Assembly (NCBI GenBank): GCA_964408185.1
Contig: CAYOYK010000100.1
Location: 1-5,255, forward strand
DNA: 5,255 nt
Origin: CAYOYK01 sp964408185
GTDB taxonomy: Bacteria > Bacillota > Clostridia > Christensenellales > Aristaeellaceae
Direction of reading: 5' to 3'
Shown: one piece after another, positions 5,251-5,255 of the stretch
How positions within the stretch are numbered: the stretch's first letter is position 1
How the letters are laid out: each line of letters opens with the position of its first letter
Made by a program: the position numbers and the translations under genes
Notes under the pieces: model-generated
The model's database searches: none
What the model saw: only the letters and a program-made list of their open reading frames with translations
Told to the model about the DNA's origin: nothing

Positions 5251-5255
5251 TGGAG
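5251..5255 (+). promoter_or_regulatory. Possible ribosome binding site cut by the window end
   Basis: The window ends TGGAG, which could continue to TGGAGG, the same form used before the HIT gene at 4792. A start codon would then lie just beyond the window. By clostridial gene order rpsU (ribosomal protein S21) is a reasonable guess for the next gene, but nothing in the window shows it. Confidence 0.35.

Overview
The window suggests a GC-rich member of the Firmicutes, most likely a clostridial lineage. Two things point there: the gene order dnaK–dnaJ–prmA–rsmE–mtaB, which is the classic Gram-positive heat-shock operon tail (B. subtilis dnaK-dnaJ-yqeT-yqeU-yqeV), and protein sequences that read like clostridial versions of each family. 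Base composition is high-GC throughout the genes. I see no mobile elements, CRISPR arrays, tRNAs or rRNAs. Every real gene is on the + strand, and the window is almost fully coding.

Layout: (1) 1–453, C-terminal 150 residues of DnaK, cut by the left window edge. (2) 454–561, a spacer with a large GC-rich hairpin and a small second hairpin. (3) 562–1698, complete dnaJ with a TTG start. (4) 1696–1738, an 18-bp perfect inverted repeat that looks like an intrinsic terminator and includes the dnaJ stop codon. (5) 1760–2716, prmA; 2709–3440, rsmE; 3464–4759, mtaB: three translation-machinery modification genes, tightly packed, the first two overlapping by 8 nt. (6) A good SigA-type promoter at 4746–4773, then a HIT-family gene at 4806–5150. 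(7) 5151–5255, an AT-richer non-coding tail with a possible −10 box and a possible ribosome binding site for a gene beyond the window.

How the parts fit: DnaK and DnaJ form the Hsp70 chaperone pair. PrmA methylates ribosomal protein L11, RsmE methylates 16S rRNA at U1498, and MtaB adds the 2-methylthio group to t6A37 of tRNAs. The locus therefore links protein folding with maintenance of the ribosome and tRNA. RNA signals appear to split it into three expression blocks: chaperones (up to the terminator), modification enzymes, and the HIT gene with whatever follows.

I did not find an undescribed system here. The most interesting items are the intergenic RNA structures and the question of how prmA-rsmE-mtaB is transcribed past the strong terminator. 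Several start codons were set from ribosome binding sites and family N-termini rather than from the longest open frame: prmA at 1760, rsmE at 2709, the HIT gene at 4806.
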